DNA from: Gorsachius magnificus
Lineage: Eukaryota; Chordata; Aves; Pelecaniformes; Ardeidae
Direction of reading: 5' to 3'
Length of the DNA stretch: 64,000 nucleotides
Assembly: GCA_034008185.1 (NCBI GenBank)
Contig: CM067085.1
Span: forward strand, 78,542,275 to 78,606,274
Shown here: positions 13,301-25,617 of the stretch, piece after piece
Layout of the letters: each line of letters opens with the position of its first letter
How positions within the stretch are numbered: the first letter of the stretch is position 1
Notes under the pieces: model-generated
Told to the model about the DNA's origin: nothing
Seen by the model: only the letters and a program-made list of their open reading frames with translations
Databases searched by the model: none
Made by a program: the position numbers and the translations under genes

Positions 13301-16049
13301 GCTTTAATTTTTCTGTTGGTGGTGTGAGGGCAGGGCTGCGAAGGTTGCTTTGCTCGCGTGGCGCTGGCGCTGTCGATCTAGAATGGATATTAGGGAAGCT
13401 GGTGTCCCTGTCTGTGCAACTGCAGACGTCGAGCAGACCCACAGCGTATCCTAATTCTTCCGAGTACTGTAGGGAAAAAATCATTTCCCACGGAGCTGGA
13501 GAAGCTGAGGTCTTGTGCATGGGTTTTTGCTTGTCTCCTGTGTCTGTGTGATCGGTCTGCTGGCGGCGGTGAGTATCTCACGCTGAACTTTGTCGCAGTA
13601 AATCGAAGCAGGAGTAAAAGAGCATAGTAAGAGAGTTGAAATGCAGGTATTCAAGAGGGATGCTGTTTGGTTTTTTTTTTTTTTTTTCTGGAAAGAGTCT
13701 CCACAAGGCTTATTTGGAGTTTTGCCTGAGATGGCAGCATAGGAAAAGGGATGAATTCCCAGACAGCTGCATGGATCCCTATCAGTGATTCTTGCCATCA
13801 GCAAGTGATTAATTTTGACCTAGTTATGCATCACGCTCCTGAGTCCATTGGAAATGACTTGACGAGTCCCCACTAGGGTCCAAATCCATAGCTCCATGAC
13901 CGGCAGCTTGGCAGCTCTCTCCGAGCCTTGATTGGGGAAGGGGGATTTTCTTCTATGCTGTTACACCCTGTGCTCCACATGTCCTTCCAAGGACGGCGAC
14001 CTGCTCGTTCTGGAAGCATAGCTGGCAGGCGTGTGAACTGCATCCTCCTTTCCGTGGTGACCGTCATCCCAGCCTGAATTAATGCCACATGAAAGAGCGT
14101 CTGGTTCTCTGCATCGCAGACAAATGTGTGTCACTTAGAGAAAGGGACGGCGCGTAAGCAGGCTTGAAAGAATTGATTAGAATAAATAACGAGGAGGTTT
14201 TTTTCCCTCTAAGTCCTCATTTTTAAACCATCTTATTTATCAACAAAGTGAATAGTTTTAGACTGATGCTAGCTAGGATAATTTTCAGGCCTAAAAAAGG
14301 AAAAATAAAGTAAACATGGCGAAGGAAATGTCATGAAAGCCTCACAGCAACTCCAGAGTCACTGAGGTTGCCCAATGTACCGTCTCCTATACATAAAGCA
14401 GAAGGCGGCCAGCCAATTAAAATGCTTTGAAACATTAATGTGTTGTTTTCTAATTAGGAAATCGAATTTTGCTTTTCTTCTGCAGAACCAAAATCTGGAA
14501 ACAATGGCATTTGCTAGTATTCTTTACTGAAAACATTTTCACAGAAAGTCTTTGTTTTTTCCCCTCTAATACTTTTTAAAAAAACCTGCTGACTCTGGTT
14601 TAATCATTGTTCTTTATTTAAAATACATTCATTCTGTTTTGGAGAAGAATGTACATCGATGCTTACTGTTCGGTGGTGTTCTCTTATGACAGCTGTCCTA
14701 AAATACGGCAAGAACATTGCTAGAGCTAAAATGGGTATTAAAGGGGGGGAAGAGAGCTCCTTCTCCTGGAGCCAGTGCAGTTGTTTGGAGGGGGGGGGAA
14801 GAAGAGGCAGCTCTCCTCTGCTCCCACTCAGGGTACTTCTAAATTCCTTTCTGTAATGTGAAAATCAAAGATTGTGCCTTCTTCCCCCCTGCATGGACCG
14901 ATGGGCAAATATCCAGACAGCGTAAAGAAGAACTGAGAAATTTAAATTTGTGTGGTGGCCACTGGTTCTCTCCAGCACTTCCCACGGCGTGTGATAAGGG
15001 ATTTTCTGAAGGATTTAGAACAACTTCCCTTAAGCAAGAAAAGGGAGATCTATCCCATTCTCTGTGAGTTATCTCCATCCTCCTCCCTTCTGGCTTTGGT
15101 CTGCTCCAGGAGGGGAGGTGATGAGGAATCTGCATTGCTTTGCGTAGTATCAGGTCCCTCTGTGCATTTGTGTGCTGGGGAGCAAGCACGTGGCTTAACA
15201 TCAAGATCCCCTTTATTAATTTTACATGCTGTGTGTTTTAGAAAAACTGGTAGCAGGGTACTGGGTGCCTCCGGGGAACCTACGGTTCCTTTGGATGCTG
15301 CGCGGCGTCGTGCAGTTGGGTCTTCACCTACCAAATGTTCACAGAGACACTTGCTTGGGTTAAGGCATGAAGAGGTAGCAAAGCTCTTTGGGATGCCGCA
15401 GTTTTACTGTGTCGAGTCGCACGTAGTGTATTTACATTCTGGTACGCACCCTCGTGTTTGTAAGCATAGCCCCACTGAAGGAGAGGGGAGAATAACATTG
15501 CAAATGAAGAGGACGCTGTAGTGATTCTGAAAAAGAAATTTTGAATATGAGTCCTCAACCGCTGAGTGCACTTTTGTTGTAGCATTTTGCAATTCTGTGC
15601 CATCAAGCTCATGGGGACCAATTATTCTTTAAAAAAAACAAGTGACATTAACATTGTATTAACACTGAAATCTGTCAGAAACTGTCATTTTAATTTCTAG
15701 GAATTTTGCTTTAAATTCTGAATAAGGTAGCAATAAAAGTACAGCTAACTCAATTATTCACAGCGTTACTTAATTTTAAAAAACACCTGAAACTAAGATA
15801 TTCTAGAACCATAGCACCCAATTACTTGGTTGAGCATGCTTAGGTATCCACTCTTTCAGCGGTTAAAGAATTGCGATGGGAGTGCGTGCGAGCGCTGCAG
15901 CGAAAACCAGTTTTATTTGCGTCCTCCTGCAATAGTCTCCAAGCATGAGGCTGTCCCTAAAGCAGAAGGGGCAAAAAATGTTTGCAGTGGCGACTGATGT
16001 CTGTGTGGTTTCTGGGTTTTTATCTGTTTGTTTTTCCTTTAACTTGTAG
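7315..16049 (+). other. PLPPR5: PLPPR5 last intron, 8.7 kb, containing one CR1
   Basis: This large intron runs from gtaatg to the acceptor tttttcctttaacttgtag. It contains one minus-strand CR1 fragment near 12.5-12.8 kb and several A/T tracts (about 7328-7350, 10752-10774, 13164-13183, 13671-13687). A 189-codon plus-strand open frame at 14952-15521 is the longest non-CR1 frame in the window, but nothing in it is recognisable. I see no alternative coding exon. Confidence 0.8.
12506..12831 (-). mobile_element. CR1 LINE 3' fragment in PLPPR5 intron
   Basis: Read on the minus strand this is the 3' end of a chicken-repeat-1 non-LTR retrotransposon: the last reverse-transcriptase codons, the GGGGAACAATTCC-type segment, the block TTTAAAAGCTGGGCAGCCGA and the terminal GGTTGGAAAAGCCCTTT... 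unit next to short CATAGAATTG-like repeats. It is about 325 bp and 5'-truncated, as most avian CR1 copies are, and it lies antisense to PLPPR5. Confidence 0.93.
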
Positions 16050-16082
16050 AACCACATCACGGCCTTTGCAGAAGTCACATGA
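16050..16082 (+). CDS. PLPPR5: PLPPR5 terminal coding exon (10 codons plus stop)
   Basis: A micro-length coding exon reading NHITAFAEVT followed by TGA at 16080-16082. The acceptor tttttcctttaacttgtag lies directly upstream, and phase 0 matches the previous exon. NHITAFAEVT is, from memory, the conserved end of PLPPR5; PLPPR1 ends in a related NH...EVT sequence. The joined tail reads ...SPLEK-NHITAFAEVT. I recall a mammalian isoform with five extra residues between EK and NH. Here those residues cannot be supplied: the triplet before AAC is TAG, and no later donor exists after 7314. The open frame is too short to be found by ORF length, so the call rests on sequence match plus splice signals. 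Confidence 0.9.
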   Translation, partial: NHITAFAEVT

Positions 16083-16657
16083 TGTTGACGCTGATGTGTA
16101 TTCACTCCATTGGACTTCATCTCTTTTCACAGCCCACACACGATAATTGCAGTGTCTCAAAAATAAGAAATTTTTAGAAGTCTTATTTCTGACTTCATTT
16201 TTACGTCATTAAAATGATACCAACATTTTGAAGAATTCTTAAAAATTAGAACGTCACTTTACTTTCTAGCAAAACTATTAACTGTTTACTTCTTGATGGA
16301 ATGGGACAAACTGAGCACTAATTATATTTATCTGACAATACCCTCGATTTTGGCTCCTCATTGTTTTTAATGGTTCATGTACCTATTCCAACAGTGCTTC
16401 ATATTTTGATTTGACTTTGATTTTTAAAACCGACATTTTCAATTCAGCATGAACTTGTTTCCATTTGAGGCGATTTCAGTGTATAAAAACTAGACAAATA
16501 TTATGTTCTGTATGAAAATGCTGTTTGCACATTGTATTACGCTGTATTCCATGTAGGATATCATTCAAACAATATGTTATATGTAAGACTGGTGCTTCTG
16601 CTTTTGAAGAGAAAAAAAAATAATGCCAATTTTTACTGTAATAGGTATTGTATCATA

Positions 16658-16663
16658 ATTAAA
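16658..16663 (+). promoter_or_regulatory. PLPPR5: Proximal polyadenylation signal candidate (ATTAAA)
   Basis: The commonest variant poly(A) hexamer, about 580 bases after the PLPPR5 stop codon and in the sense orientation. Actual use is not shown by the sequence. Confidence 0.4.
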
Positions 16664-18276
16664 AGTTTATTTATTTGGATATTTTTCCTGACATAATTGT
16701 AGTTGAATTGTTGTTTTGTAGTTCTTGAATGTCATGGGTGATATATATGTATTTAGGTTAAAAGAAATGAAAATAATATAGAAAGTTTGATCAGTGATAT
16801 ATTCTTTTTTACTAATGATATCCCATGAAAGGTTAAGGGCTCCATTCTTAGCTCAGCGTATCTGATGGGAAGCCGTGCTATCCATAAACCGTTTAAACAA
16901 ATTACTGAAGGAAGCCCGCATCGTCTCGGGTTTGTTGTACGCCCTGGCGCCGTGCTGGAAGAATGGCTGCGAAGGTAGAAGGTAAGAAGAGGGTCACGGA
17001 CTCAGTGAGGAAGAGCGCGGAGGAGTTTCTACTCTTCATTTTCATGTTGGAGCACTCAATGAAGCCATTTGGGGTTTTTTCCATAATTTTCTTCAGCCTA
17101 AATGACCAGGACAGGCAAACTTTCTCTCTATAAATCTTTCTGTCTCTTTGTTTCAGGGCCATATTCTTGTAGGAAAAAAAAAAAAAATATATAATCCTCT
17201 GTCAGTCCGTGCGGCATTGACGAATTGACTTTTTTCTTTAACATCAGGCAATGTTACCATATCTCTGTTACCACTGTGGATAATCAGCCTGAGCCTCTGC
17301 TTCAGGAGGCGGCCTCGCTGACTATTCACAGTGAAGTTTTCCTACAAAAATTGAGCGCCAAAGGGACACAAATATTGTGGATGCTGAAGATGCTCTTAGC
17401 ATCTGCCAGGAAGTTTTCCTCTGGCAGCAGCTGATAGAATGCTAGCACTGTAGGCACACTGAGAACAGTAACGGTCCGTGCAGGCTGTTGAACATTCTAG
17501 GCCTTAAATTTTCCATAATTTGGTGTATTTCCTGTGCAGTAATCATTGTCAGAAGATGTTCGAAGCGTAAGGCTGTAGAATCAAGAATATATTTTCTATG
17601 ATGAATTTTAATGCGTTCCCACGTAGTTGTTCAGGTAACACCTGCTTTTTACTTTTTATTTTAACTTCTGCTTTCACTAAAATGCAGCTACCCAAATAGT
17701 GCTTGGCGAACAGGGCAAGGCCAAGGCACCGCTGAGTGCGATGGAGCATGTCCCATGAAGTCATTGTGCTAAGCTGAGAATTAGAGACTGAAGAAATGCA
17801 TCTGGGGGGGGGAGGAAAGTCCTAGAATAGAGCCCTTACCTACAACAACATTACTTAGGTGATCAAAAATCCACCTTTTATTAGACTACCAACTGTGTTT
17901 ACAAAATCGTAGTAGGTCCAAAGTTTGTAACACCATGTTAGGCCCACTTACCCTTCTCTTAGTCTAGCTCTTTAGGGTCCAAGGTACTAATGATTTCTCT
18001 GTGTGCAGATTTAAATGAAATCTTCACTCATTTTTGCATGGTAGCAAACCTGCATTTTTTTATATCTGATTTATAAGATTACCAAGAGATTCTTTTATGT
18101 TAAAAGAGATGACTCTTTTTTTCAGTGTACTGTATATCATCAGCTTGTATAACTGGTCTCTTTCTCTCTCAGGATCTTTCCCAGTCAAATATTTGGGTTA
18201 AATTTATCATATTATCTCTGTGAACCAGCAGTGAGAAAACAAAAAGAGAGACACTCTGCTGTATAATGTATTTTTA

Positions 18277-18282
18277 AATAAA
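18277..18282 (+). promoter_or_regulatory. PLPPR5: Distal polyadenylation signal candidate (AATAAA)
   Basis: A canonical hexamer about 2.2 kb after the PLPPR5 stop, in a T-rich context that could serve as a downstream element. It is the first canonical AATAAA I found after the stop codon. Confidence 0.4.
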
Positions 18283-18300
18283 ATAATTTTTCATTCGTAT

Positions 18301-21136
18301 GTAGTGTATTTATTTTTTTTTTTTAAGATATCTTAAAAATATGTTTTGGTTGATAGTGTCATATAATTAAATGACGATTTTAAGTCAACTGCATTTGGTG
18401 ATGTATTTTCACAATTAACCAGGAATCCCCACAGTTAACTACCTTCCCTTAGAGGTGGTTCTGGTGAAACCGCAAGGCAGGAGAAGAAGAGCTGTGTTGC
18501 AGAAGAGGCCACAGCCTGTTGGTGAAGGCCTCTCCCCAGGATATGGACCAGCCAAGCTCCAGACCCTGCTGTGATTGATTTCCAGAAGCGACAAGAATTT
18601 ACCTCTCCCACGCCTGTACCTCTGCACTGCTCCGGAGCTCTTCCATTCTGGACCCGAAAAAGCTGCCAGTAGGAACAGTTTGCCAAAAGCAAAGTAAGTT
18701 GGCATTTTCTGACTAAAATGGCTTTTTGGTGGTTGTTTTTAAAGAAATCCCAGTGAGGAGCCTATGGCAAACACGCATCATCCCTCATTCAGGGAATATT
18801 CTGCTGCGGGCTGGTTCCTAATAAAAACACGGCGGTTGAACCCTTTCAGTGCTTTTGAGTGCAACGGGGTTTATGATCCCTGTGGATTTCTGTGGGTTCT
18901 TCGGTGAAACAGCTCCACTCTATTTATAAATGAGATGTTTAAGAAGCATCTCCGATGCTATATGCTGTTCCTAAAAATGGAATTCATAAGGCATATGGGG
19001 ACACCAGCTGGGCACGTATCCATACCATTTGAGATTCCCTTATATGTAATCTGCTGTTTGTTCATAATCGTGAACTGCATGAGACATGCAGCAATAGCAT
19101 CTGGGCTCGCATCTCTTCAGCTTTTAAAAATGTCCTTTTTAACAATATGTATGAAAAGAGGATAATGTCAGTATTTTTCAGCTGCAATTTTCTTTGCTGT
19201 TTGCTGTTGCCTTCTATTTTTGATGCTGCCTGAGATGGCAGTGAGTGCGATAGTCCGTTTGCACGTTATGTTAGCAGGGAGCTTTTTATACTCTTCTGAA
19301 GTCTAATTTTGGTATTTCTGAGGCTTGCCATGCAGCAATCAGAGCGCACCGCGTTTTAGGAACAAATAACCTGAGTCCTTTTTGATGAAGCACATCCCCA
19401 GCCATCTGCACAGCCTTGGCTTTGGGGAGACGCGGGGGCATTTGCAGGCGGAAGGGAGAGGAGACCTCCAGACCTCTTGGCCTTGCAGCACCTCTGTCCA
19501 GGGATACCAAGAGTGTTTTCACCAGGCTCTGCCTCCGACAGCTGACTCGACCCCAACACGCCAGACTTGCCTGCTGTACACCAGCACTTTTTATCTCCCC
19601 TCAAGCACCTTTACGAAACTGGGACAGGTCAGGCAAGATCCCATGCCTTCCCCCCCGAAGCGTACCACAAACATGACTGCAGTTGGAGCCAGCGGCTGCC
19701 CCTTCCCACTTGGACAAGGGGAAAGCCAAATGAACCTATCATGGCTTCAGCTTTTGGCCTTCTCCTCCACTTCCTAGGCCTTTTGGTTTTCAGGAACTTC
19801 CGAAAAGGAAATGAAAAAGGAAAGGGAAGGGAAAGGGAAGGAAAGGAAAGGAAAGCTTCACAGCTTCTCTCTGCCGCCTCAACCTCCGCCGCTTGCCTAG
19901 GGCTGTGCAAACTTTACTCTTGCTATTGGCCACCAGGGACTTTCCACTAAACACAGTGTTGCTTTTTTGTCATCCTCTCCTATGTAGGGATGGCTGAAAA
20001 AGCTCCTTAGGGTTTCCAGGCAGGTCCAGATGTTCTGGGAAGAGGACACTGTGACAGCCCCAGAAGTGCCCCTGTTGGGGTGGGACTTGGAAGCCCTGGC
20101 GTGACTCTGTGGCAAGCCTGGTGGTTCCCCAGCATTCGCCAAGTTACCATGCCAAGGTACAACTCTAACAGGTTTGCTTTTGATACTAAACCGCCTGTAT
20201 TTGCCTCATCGTGAAGCTCCAGTTTGCTTCCAACATGGAGGATTTAGGTATTTGATTCCCAGTTCGATACTGGAGCTTGTTCCCTCTCTGTAGAGAACCC
20301 TAGGAAGCGCAGCACGTCCTGTATGAAACCCATCCCCAGTGTCTGATGAATGCTGTCCCAGAGAAGTTGGTGGTAAGATAGCGGTCGTTAAGGCTAGCTT
20401 CGAAGATGCTGAGCTCCCACTTGCCTACAAGGATACTGTGATCCGAGCATGTTTGGTGGTCACCCTAGCTGGAAGCAACATAACTGGCTCCAGCTGCTTT
20501 TTTTTGGAAGATGATGGTGACATCCAGTTCTCTGCTTGTCGTGTCCTTGAACTCAATTTCCTCCATTCCAGTTGTCAGCTCTTGATAGCTACATTCTGTG
20601 GTGGGATGTGATATTCGTGAGGCGTAAGGGGAGAGCGGCTGTGTTCCTCGGCAGACCATGTTAGATACCTTTACGTGTCGTCTGCTCTTGGTCTGTTATC
20701 ACTAGCTGTGTAACACATTTGGAAGTCAGTTAATCTAACTGAATTAGGACAATTTAATTCTGAATAAAAGTGTACACCCAGAGGTTTTACATGATTCTAA
20801 CTAATCCACAGCAAATCTCTAGCTGGTTCAAATAAACTGTCCTGAATTGTCCCCTGTGTGGACAAGTCCTAAGCCTTTTTTTTTTTTTTCCCCCAGAGGA
20901 ACTCTACTGTTGTAATATCTTCCCCTAGTGACTACAGCCAGAACAGCGCGTGGCAGCCGGTTTCCTGAAGCGATCACATCAGCAGAAGAATCCTCTCCCA
21001 ATTCTGCAGCTCCTAGCAGCTTCATTAGGGGCCTGGGTGTGTGGGGGCTGCTCTGGTGCTCTGGAAGTGAGTCAGGGTGGGCACAACGTTCATCTCCAGC
21101 TGTGAAATTATGAAATTACTGAATCCATCCTCATGG
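18301..21136. other. Intergenic, no supported gene
   Basis: No CR1 or exon found. It holds a (GGAAA)-type polypurine tract at about 19802-19856 and overlapping unrecognised open frames on both strands at 19356-19950 and 20339-20659, none with a family motif I can name. Confidence 0.6.
19802..19856. repeat. Polypurine GGAAA/GGGAAA simple repeat
   Basis: About 55 bases of almost pure purine on the plus strand, built from GAAAGG and GGGAAA units with small variations. It is a short microsatellite or homopurine mirror-like tract. Confidence 0.85.
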
Positions 21137-21381
21137 TCTGAAGTTGCACCAGGGCAGGTTTAGGTTGGACATTAGGAAAAATTTCTTCCCTGAAAGGGTT
21201 GTCAAGCACTGGAAGGGGCTGTCCAGAGAAAGGGTCGAGTCCCCATCCCTGGAGGGATTTAAAAGCTGGGCAGACGAGGTGCTTAGGGCCAGGGTTTAGT
21301 GGTGGGATGGCAGGGTTAGGGGAACGGTTGGACTCGATATTCTTGAAGGTCCTTTCCAACCTATATGATCCTATGATTCTT
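21137..21381 (+). mobile_element. CR1 LINE 3' fragment
   Basis: Plus-strand CR1 3' end starting in the TTGCACCAGGGCAGGTTTAG region and ending at AACCTATATGATCCTATGATTC. It includes the AAGGGGCTGTCCAGAGA and GGAGGGATTTAAAAGCTGGG blocks. About 245 bp and 5'-truncated. Confidence 0.92.
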
Positions 21382-21814
21382 TTAAGACGGGGGGTTCTGT
21401 AGAAGCCCCAGTAGGGTTTTAGTCCCCAAAGACAAATTCTTTGCACCAACGTTCTCATCTGACCACATTCAGATCTGAGTAAATAAGGACAAACAAGAAA
21501 CCAAACCCTTCTTCTGACAAATGTCTCCCTAAATAACAATGTTCTACCCAAATACATACTCTCTGCAGCTGCAGGGAACTTGTGGCCTTGCTGGCCATCT
21601 TTAATGTGGTTCTGAATGAGAGATCCTTGAGTTGTGAATTCCTAGGATTGCTCTGAAGTAGGCAAATAACCCTAAAAAAAGAGAGCAAACATGTCTACAA
21701 CTGTAAAAGAAAAGAACTACCAGATGAGAAGGGGATGAATTTCAGAAGCAAGGGAAATGACTTCTTACCCTCTTTAGCAAATGTGCCAATCTGAGGTAGA
21801 TTTAGTATGTTCTT

Positions 21815-21985
21815 CTAACTTAAAATATCAGTAGTGGATGGCTTTTCTGCATCTTTTAAATACTGCAGTAGCAGAGAACTGATCTTAGCCTGCTGTTTCT
21901 GGTAAGCAATCAGCTGCTGTTTCATCCTCCTTTTCTGCTGTTGCTTAAAGGAAGCAGCCACTGTTCCTTCCTTAGCAACCTCTAT
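21815..21985 (-). pseudogene. Unassigned 56-codon Gln/Lys-rich coding-like segment
   Basis: Between in-frame stops (TAA at 21986-21988 and TAG at 21815-21817 on the minus strand) lies a frame reading IEVAKEGTVAASFKQQQKRR, then a Gln/Lys/Leu-rich helix and an ending KPSTTDILS. The composition (KQQQ, KQQL, YQKQQ, LLLQYLKDAEK) resembles a coiled coil and looks more protein-like than the surrounding frames. There is no start codon at the head and no good splice acceptor (only tataaatag). It could be the 3' end of an old retrocopy, an exon of an unrecognised gene, or chance. I do not recognise a parent. Confidence 0.3.
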
Positions 21986-21988
21986 TTA

Positions 21989-23765
21989 TACCGTCGCAAC
22001 TGACAACTTAAAGATATTCTATTCAGATATTCTAAAAATAAGCCTGATGCGATGAGAATGAAGTGCTTATTTAGGACAACAAAAGAAAAGCCCCTTTGGC
22101 TCTCGTTCAAGACAGGGGGCTTGAAGCTAATCCTAGTAGGAAACACCAGGAACGAAACGAGACCCTTGCCTTTTGGCGATACGTTGCATTGTTGTCAAGA
22201 CAAGGTGATAGATCTTGTTTGAAATTAATACCCTTTTTTTTCCTGAGCAATTAGAGAAAACATTAGGAGGATGTAGTCTTGGAGCATACAGTCTTCCAGA
22301 GAGAGACAGAGCATGTCCGTGGGTTTGTATTGTATTTATTCTATGGAATCACACTCAAAGAGTGAACACCAGCGCAGAAGAGGGGGAACAGAAAGACTGA
22401 ACCAACTCTATGTTGTCAATGGAGGGTGGGAGCTTTCCCACCCGGAGTCTTTTCATGAAAGGAACCAAGTGAGTAGGGACTTGAGGTCAGCTGGTCACGT
22501 TGCAGAGTTCTGTCATCCTGGGTCTCCTATGGGAATGTTGCCTGCTTATAATGTATACATTTCTGCCAATTGCCATTTTGCTTAGAAGAACGTATAATCA
22601 TGAGATGTTTGATCTTCAGTTCCTTGTCAGATTAAGAGGAGTCGCTAGTCCCATGGCATTGGACACTACGCTGCTGCTTTTTATTTGCTGCCTCCCCTGC
22701 GTATTTAAGGTAAAAGGCTGAATTCTGCATTTTTGAATGAATAAAATGGAATTTTTTTTCAGGAGCCTGGTGATCTGCACGGAGAGGTTAAACTCATGGA
22801 TGTAATTTCTTTTGAAATTTGGGAATATACATTCACTTCTGCTTGTGTACTGCTGTAAACCTGAAGCTAAAAGCTGCTTATTGTTGTGGGGAAGGGTCAC
22901 CTCTAGAGGCTCAATGGAAGAGGCAGCTTCTACAAGTCTTGAGCACTGCGGTAGGAGATACCACAAGGTTTTGGTCACCTCCAAGGTTCTTTATGACCTG
23001 CTTGATCTCAAGTGTGTGATTTGATTTCTAAACCTGCCACTCATTGCACTATGGTGGTGGTTTCAGTTGGAAGGAAGATTGCTGAGAAACGTACGTGTCA
23101 CCACAAAAGAGAAGAGTACTAAATCTTTCCTCTTCATCCTCACTGGCCTTTAGGCCTTCGTTACATGGCTCTGTGCTCTGTCTTTACTTTTTCACTCTGC
23201 TGCTGGCATTTGTCTTTCCCGTGAGATGTTTCATATTGCTGTGTCACGTTGTGTAATAACCGGCAAATGTAGCTGGACTTAAGCCTTTGCCAACATAAAA
23301 AGGATTTCTCAGGTGCAGATATGAATATGAAAGTAGAAAAATGCAAGGAGGTACTAATTATTTTAATGGGAGTAGAACAACAGCGGAAAATGAGATCGTT
23401 TCAGAAAAAGCAGAGTGGTAAGGACAATTTGATAAAAAACGTGAGTGAGATCATCTGAGCAAAAGGCTTAAATCTGAATATAAGTGGAATTTCAAAGGAT
23501 GTAACATGTAATGACTTTGTAGGCAGTAGATGAGGATTTCCTGTGCAGCTGGTAAAGCAAACCAATTGTACTGGCTTAATTCATGACCCTGCAGATCCTT
23601 CAGGTAGCGGTCTGGCAGTCGTGTTCGCAGGCACAAATACGGCCTGAACTGGTGACGGGTCACAGACTAACGGGAAAGCAAAGACGTGCGGGGCTGTGTG
23701 TATCCTGCCTGCTGCAATGCAACAGGAAGGAAAATTGGTCAGGAAAGGACTTGATGCAGCTCTTA
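21989..23765. other. Intergenic, no supported gene
   Basis: No CR1, LTR or recognisable exon. Short open frames on both strands overlap one another without family features. Confidence 0.55.
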
Positions 23766-24162
23766 TAGAATCATGGAATGCTTTGGGTGGGAAGGGACCC
23801 CCAGAGGTCACCCAGCCCAACCCCCCTGCAGGAGCAGGGACACCTTGAACCACATCAGGTTGCTCACAGCCCCGGCCAACCTGGCCTGGAATGTTCCCAG
23901 GGATGGGGCCTCCACCCCCTCTCGGGGCAACCCCTGCCAGGGTTTCACCACCCTCACTGGAAAGAATTTCTTCCTTAGACCCAGTCTAAACCTCCCCTGC
24001 TTCAGTTTAGAGCCATCCCCCCTTGTCCTGTCCCAGCTGGCCCTGCTAAAAAGCTTGTCCCCCCCTTTCCTCTGGGCCCCCTTGAAGCCCTGACCGGCCG
24101 CACTCAGCTCTGCCCGCAGCCTCCTCTGCTCCAGGCTGAACACCCCCAACTCTCCCAGCCTG
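23766..24162 (-). mobile_element. CR1 LINE 3' fragment
   Basis: On the minus strand this encodes the reverse-transcriptase C-terminus ([18 protein letters not shown]..., then [14 protein letters not shown] and [17 protein letters not shown]), followed by the 3' tail with GGTCCCTTCCCACCCAAAGC. It is about 400 bp and 5'-truncated at a junction near 24162. The same subfamily appears near 28.6, 38.9 and 49.5 kb. Confidence 0.93.
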
Positions 24163-25617
24163 TTGATGTTGTCTTGTCTATGCTGGTTTGTGTAACTCTG
24201 GGTAGGAGTCAGGGGACTTGTTCCAGATTTAACAGGAGACATAGCGGGGGGTGGGAGGGTGGGTTTGTGTCCTTCTACCGGTTACAAATCAGGCCATATG
24301 TTTGCTAATTCTTTCGAATACATGTGGACTTTGGGAGCGGGGCTTCAGATACGGCACAGGGCCCTTCCCAAAGCAAGCTTCTTGTGTGGAGCCACTCAAA
24401 GAAAACCACTGAGAAAGATGTACGGGAGTCAACAGGAAAATCCCCATCACCGTCATTCCCCTTCAGCCGCCTTGTGCCCTCCTGCTTTGGGAGGTCCCTT
24501 TGCTCATGCCCTGCCCTGGTCGGGCTTTGCGTTAGACCTGCGGTGTAGGTCAGACGGCGTGAAGCCAGCCCCTTCTCTCCTCCATGCTCCCAGCCCACTG
24601 CAAGGCTTCAAGCACGGCTTTTCCATTAGTGGCGAGCTGCGGCTTGCCCCGCTGCCGCCATTCTGTGGCACAGCCATGCCGGGGTAAAAGGGTGCCTACT
24701 GGGGTAAAAGGACACCCAATGGCTTTGGTGGGACAGCCTACTGTGGGGAACCCGCCCGTGGGCTTGGCTGCTGCTGAGTATTTGCGCAGTTGTATTGCTA
24801 CGTTGGGATCGTTCTTCCCTAGTTGTGATGGGAGGCTGCAAGCTGCTGAGGAGCAGCGGTTAGCCCTGGAACAGGGAGGGGCTCTGCCAGGTGGGGAGTG
24901 GAATTATCGTGTGAATTTATCGGCTGTGTCTCCCAGAGGCATCCTGACATAGCCCTTTTCCAGGACAGTATGTTATCAGAATCAGCTTTCAGCCCGTCAT
25001 TTCTTATTCCGCGAGTATGAGATGGATGTGCTTTCCATTCACTCTCTGTAACAGATGCCATCTTTTTTTTTTTTCATATGCCAGTTTCTTACTCTTGATT
25101 TTTTTTTAACTTATTCACTCTTCCATATTGGTCTTTTATTGCTCTTATTGCCAGATGGCATAAAGAGCTTTGCAGCATACATTAACCTAGCTTTAAAAAT
25201 TTTCCATTTCCCTCCAGTGCCATTCGTCTCTGCTGCGTTTTACACTTCAGCGGTGTTCAAGCTTGTCATCTTCCTCATCGTTTGGTTCGCAGTTTAGCAT
25301 TTGGCTTAGAGTGTGTCGTAGGCAAATAGCTAGCTTTGCCTTGCGCTTTTCAACGCCCAGGCTCCCGTCTCCTGTGGCGGTGGTGGAACTGCGACGTTCT
25401 GCCATTTTGCGCATTACTGGACGTAGTTTCAGTGCAGAGGTACAGGCAAGGAGAAATGTGAGACTTCCCAAAGGCAGGGAGAGAGCTCCTGGTCCGGGCA
25501 GCCGTGTCCCTGTGGCTCCCCGGCACAGCTGCTCATGAGAGCGAGGACGCTCTGCCACAGCCGGCGTGGTCCTTCCGGAGCCCCGCTCAGCGCCGCTGTC
25601 GCACCAACGGCTGTATT
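24163..25617. other. Intergenic, no supported gene
   Basis: Moderately GC-rich sequence without a recognised element. A CpG-containing patch lies at about 25320-25615. Overlapping open frames at 24259-24952 look like compositional artefacts. Confidence 0.5.

Larger units (their letters stand above)
16083..18300 (+). other. PLPPR5: PLPPR5 3' UTR candidate with two polyadenylation signals
   Basis: AT-rich sequence downstream of the stop, free of CR1. Candidate polyadenylation signals are ATTAAA at 16658-16663 and AATAAA at 18277-18282. The first lies in a run of A/T-rich sequence with a GT-containing stretch after it, so a short 3' UTR of about 0.6 kb is plausible; the second would give about 2.2 kb. 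The sequence alone does not decide. Open frames at 16902-17162 and 17549-17764 look like chance. Confidence 0.5.

Noticed and set aside
20339..20659. Overlapping frames on both strands as a gene
   Set aside because: Neither product is recognisable, and the frames have no splice or start context.
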